From positions 1 to 36,282 of the forward strand of contig MABC01000018.1 in the NCBI GenBank assembly GCA_002162925.1: DNA of 36,282 nucleotides. Direction: 5' to 3'. Below, one piece after another: positions 35,321 to 36,282 of the stretch. The notes under the pieces were generated by a model. That model was not told the origin of the DNA and did not search any database. It worked only from the letters and a program-made list of their open reading frames with translations. Position numbers and translations under genes: made by a program. The stretch comes from Thalassotalea sp. 42_200_T64 (GTDB taxonomy: Bacteria > Pseudomonadota > Gammaproteobacteria > Enterobacterales > Alteromonadaceae). Each line of letters starts with the position of its first letter. Within the stretch, counting starts at the first letter, position 1.

Positions 35321-36019
35321 TTGAACACCGAACAGTTGCCATTGGCTGTACATTTACCTGATGATGAAACCTTTGACAGTTTCTTCGCCATTAATAGTGG
35401 CGCGATATTAGGACAGTTAAAGGCATTTATTCAACATCCGGTGAAAACCACCAATGGTTTTTATTTATTTGGTCAGGAAAGCGTGGGCAAGTCACATTTG
35501 TTGCATGCAAGTTGTGCCTATGCATCGCAATTTGGGCTAAGCTCATTATGTTTATCTTTATCGGAAATAAAGCATTTATCGGTTGAAGTGTTGGCCAATC
35601 TTGAACACGTTGATTTAATTTGTTTGGATGATTTACACCTTATTGCCGGTAATGAACAATGGCAACAAGGGATTTTTGATCTTTATAACCGGGTTATCGA
35701 AAACAACAAAAAATTAATCATTGCCGGTAATAATAGTGCTAATAGCTTACTGATCACTCTGCCTGATTTGGTTTCCAGGATCACTTGGGGCTATACCGAA
35801 CAAATTAAGCCGCTGTCAGATAGCGATAAGATCAAGGCTTTACAACTTCACGCAAAATTACGTGGCATAGAAATGAACGATGAAACGGTGAAATTTTTGT
35901 TAAATCGTTTATCGAGAGACATGAATCACTTGCTTGAAAGCTTAGACCGGTTAGATAAGGCTTCGATTAAAGCGCAACGGAAAATAACCATTCCGTTTAT
36001 CAAAGAAGTGTTGTTCTAA
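35321..36019 (+). CDS. hda: Hda, DnaA-inactivating AAA+ protein
   Basis: 232 residues from a TTG at 35321; GGAAGGG at 35308-35314 gives the right spacing, and MNTEQLPLAVHLPDDETF then lines up with the start of E. coli Hda. The N-terminal QLPLAV is the beta-clamp-binding motif. Walker A GQESVGKS at 51-58, Walker B CLDDLH at 101-106, and Arg153 in SRITWG (box VII Arg finger). With the DNA-loaded clamp and ADP it stimulates ATP hydrolysis by DnaA, preventing re-initiation. Confidence 0.95.
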   Translation: MNTEQLPLAVHLPDDETFDSFFAINSGAILGQLKAFIQHPVKTTNGFYLFGQESVGKSHLLHASCAYASQFGLSSLCLSLSEIKHLSVEVLANLEHVDLICLDDLHLIAGNEQWQQGIFDLYNRVIENNKKLIIAGNNSANSLLITLPDLVSRITWGYTEQIKPLSDSDKIKALQLHAKLRGIEMNDETVKFLLNRLSRDMNHLLESLDRLDKASIKAQRKITIPFIKEVLF

Positions 36020-36025
36020 AAAGTT

Positions 36026-36120
36026 TACCGTCATTGAGGCGAACGACTGCTGGATGCAGGAGGTAGAGCGAAGCATGGATGCCAGAGCCGAGGCCGCAAC
36101 CTCCATTCGGGTATAAGTAC
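36026..36120. repeat. dispersed repeat fragment related to element 2
   Basis: Bases 36051-36092, read in reverse complement, match 24361-24401 in element 2 at about 38 of 42 positions (CTCGGCT-TGGCATCC..., ending CTACCTCCTG). The surrounding CGTCATTGAGGCGAACG and GGTATAAGTACC look like further parts of the same kind of palindromic intergenic DNA. Downstream of hda. Confidence 0.65.
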
Positions 36121-36282
36121 CTTAAAAACGTCATTCTAAACGAGATTTAGAGTCTTTGAACGGTCGGCAAAGTTAAGGTTTGTTAGTTACCAGCCAACGA
36201 CAAAATATCAAGAACTCTCAACTGAACCTGCTTGGCTGGTGTCGAACAAAGCTACATTGTGGAAACCGCGGGGATTAATTGC
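36121..36282. other. unassigned sequence at the right edge
   Basis: No open frame. An inverted pair CCAGCCAA (36190-36197) / TTGGCTGG lies about 40 bases apart, and CGTCATTCTAAACGAGATTTAGAG resembles the start of dispersed bacterial repeats. The sequence stops before anything can be identified. Confidence 0.35.

Overview
The window looks like chromosomal DNA from a marine gammaproteobacterium of the order Alteromonadales, most likely Colwelliaceae (Colwellia/Thalassotalea-like). This is inferred from AT-rich composition, protein similarity recalled from these families, gene order, and the abundance of intergenic palindromic repeats. No database search was possible.

Layout. 1-366: 3' end of an IS200/IS605-type tnpB running in from the left edge, its right-end hairpin, and the truncated 3' end of a SnoaL-like gene. 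523-3335: yehS-like DUF1456 gene, a cold-shock gene with a long leader and a clear terminator, and a translationally coupled xdhC-mocA pair on the minus strand. 3626-8922: the complete Tol-Pal operon (ybgC, tolQ, tolR, tolA, tolB, pal, cpoB). 9035-9838: array of four identical tRNA-Lys(UUU) genes with one decayed copy and one 3' fragment. 9895-12973: rhombosortase and, divergently, tapT (DTW-domain tRNA acp3U transferase) and ggt. 13052-17748: cysK, a palindromic mobile-like element, then a MoxR ATPase / VWA / RDD-membrane-protein set. 17757-24278: DUF5916 outer-membrane protein, DUF599, GFA, DUF2919, a persulfide-dioxygenase-like MBL enzyme, and the classic divergent rnhA/dnaQ pair. 24277-25546: a second, larger palindromic element abutting dnaQ and an array of four identical tRNA-Asp(GUC) genes with decayed copies. 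25662-27642: three small genes of little or no known function and a 435-bp gap. 27731-31196: fadE with a FadR-like operator over its start site, and a YafJ-like amidotransferase. 31224-36019: purM-purN-DUF3108, a third palindromic element, and DUF2066-hda. 36020-36282 holds another dispersed repeat and then unassigned sequence.

Most of the coding content is conserved housekeeping: envelope integrity (Tol-Pal), purine synthesis (PurM, PurN), replication control and fidelity (Hda, DnaQ, RNase HI), cysteine synthesis and fatty-acid oxidation. The least explained part is the non-coding sequence. Three elements (14166-14364, 24277-24687, 33857-34121) share an architecture: imperfect terminal inverted repeats of about 32 bp, different in sequence between elements, surrounding a related internal palindromic module. 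The first two lie between genes, and the second begins inside the dnaQ stop codon. Both tRNA arrays show parallel birth and decay of tandem copies. I did not find a convincing new defence or enzymatic system; the palindromic element family is the best candidate for something undescribed.
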